Positions 63,372-64,000 of a stretch of 64,000 bases of DNA are shown one piece after another (position 1 is the first letter of the stretch; the number at the start of each line of letters is the position of its first letter). The DNA comes from Mycobacterium sp. URHD0025. Its GTDB lineage: Bacteria; Actinomycetota; Actinomycetes; Mycobacteriales; Mycobacteriaceae. The notes below the pieces were generated by a model. That model saw nothing but the letters and a program-made list of their open reading frames with translations, was not told the DNA's origin and made no database searches. Where the stretch lies: positions 682,001 through 746,000 of the forward strand of contig NZ_AUEQ01000001.1 in assembly GCF_000426065.1 (NCBI RefSeq), written 5' to 3'. A program made the translations under genes and the position numbers.

Positions 63372-64000
63372 CGCCCACCAGAACGTTCGGCCTGCGCAAT
63401 GTTCCGTTGCTCTCGCGCGTCGGCGCAGATCGGGCCGACGCGCTGCGCACCGACATCGACGCCGCGATCGGCGGCTGGCAGGACGCGCTGCTGCTGCGGG
63501 TCGACCGACGCAACCAGGTGCTGATCTCCAACGGCCAGGTGGTGCTCGGCAAGGCGTCGAGCCTGGGCACCGACAAGCCGCCGGAGCATGCGGTGTTCCT
63601 GGGCCGGTTGGGTGACGGCCGGCATGTCTGGGGTATCCGCAGCGCGCTGGAGGGGCCCGAGGACCCCGGTGTACCCGTCGAGGTCCTCGACCTGCGCCGG
63701 GCCGGCGAAGTGTTCGATGACACCAGTGCCCAGTTGGTGGCGACTGCGACCGCATTGCTGAACTGGCATGACAGGGCCCGGTTCAGTGCGGTGGACGGTG
63801 CGGCGACGAAGCCGGCGAAGGGCGGCTGGTCACGGGTGGACCCGGTGAGCGGCCACGAAGAGTTCCCGCGTATCGATCCTGCGGTCATCTGTCTGGTCCA
63901 CGACGGCCATGACCGTGCGGTCCTGGCCCGGCAGACCGCGTGGCCGGAGCGGTTGTTCTCAATCCTGGCCGGTTTCGTCGAGGCCGGTGAATCCTTCGAG
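63368..64000 (+). CDS. nudC: NADH pyrophosphatase NudC, 5' part (runs off the window)
   Basis: The first 211 residues of a NudC-type Nudix hydrolase (Rv3199c), which cleaves NADH and can remove NAD caps from RNA. The N-terminal domain is present (VPLLSRVGADRADAL), and the Nudix box begins at the edge (GFVEAGESFE). E. coli NudC has four zinc-binding cysteines between the domains; here the corresponding stretch (about 135-175) contains none, so the zinc ribbon is lost. The ATG overlaps the channel gene's stop. Confidence 0.9.
   Translation, partial: MTPTRTFGLRNVPLLSRVGADRADALRTDIDAAIGGWQDALLLRVDRRNQVLISNGQVVLGKASSLGTDKPPEHAVFLGRLGDGRHVWGIRSALEGPEDPGVPVEVLDLRRAGEVFDDTSAQLVATATALLNWHDRARFSAVDGAATKPAKGGWSRVDPVSGHEEFPRIDPAVICLVHDGHDRAVLARQTAWPERLFSILAGFVEAGESFE

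Overview
The window comes from a high-GC mycobacterium, most likely a rapid-growing Mycolicibacterium-type species. Evidence for this is the WhiB1, SigH/RshA, PdtaS and AdnA/AdnB proteins, the 13E12-type DUF222 gene, a MymT metallothionein, bL37, and many genes whose -10 box lies 6-8 nt before the start codon (leaderless style). From about 25.4 kb to the right edge, gene order follows the M. tuberculosis block I recall as Rv3224 down to Rv3199c, with species-specific insertions. The first 25 kb is mixed accessory metabolism, stress and envelope genes. Orthology by Rv number is from memory; no search was run.

Left part (0-13.5 kb): a cupin protein diverges from a DUF3237-esterase pair, followed by a secretory-lipase homologue without a catalytic serine and an LLM (F420-type) oxidoreductase. 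Then come a PhnB-like protein, a DUF559 protein bracketed by two 51-bp imperfect direct repeats, an NDMA-type alcohol dehydrogenase facing an SDR across a 23-bp perfect hairpin, a pirin, a sorbosone-dehydrogenase lipoprotein, an AraC regulator, a VOC protein and a short UvrA paralogue.

Middle-left (13.5-25.3 kb): a yybP-ykoY manganese riboswitch precedes a GDT1/UPF0016 transporter. Next are a phosphodiester glycosidase, a degenerate cyclase-fold protein, a barnase-like lipoprotein with its barstar, a large membrane acyltransferase, a MarR/monooxygenase pair with twin operators, and an exported PE-PPE-like protein with no nucleophile and a Lys/Ala tail. A fructosamine kinase and a frameshifted 13E12 (DUF222-HNH) gene with a perfect LexA SOS box at its start close the section.

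Core block (25.4-64 kb): Rv3224-like SDR, mymT, a VanY-type peptidase, LysR, an acyl-CoA dehydrogenase pair with a double CoA-transferase, YbaK, sigH-rshA, bL37, biotinyl protein TB7.3, pdtaS, whiB1, a lipid kinase, YchJ, aroQ, the gpm2-entC-acetyltransferase operon, a ParA-like ATPase, PP2C, rhlE, MmpS-like, a TetR regulator, moeZ, ATL, lipV, adnA-adnB, a VIT family transporter, a K+ channel and the start of nudC.

Damage and redox control recur. The sigH upstream region holds a RecA-NDp/PafBC-type promoter, a SigH-type promoter and an upstream in-frame GTG start with a strong Shine-Dalgarno. The adnA promoter is another PafBC-type site, preceded by a 34-bp tandem array repeating the motif's core. 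The 13E12 gene has the LexA box, while UvrA-like, ATL and AdnAB supply repair functions.
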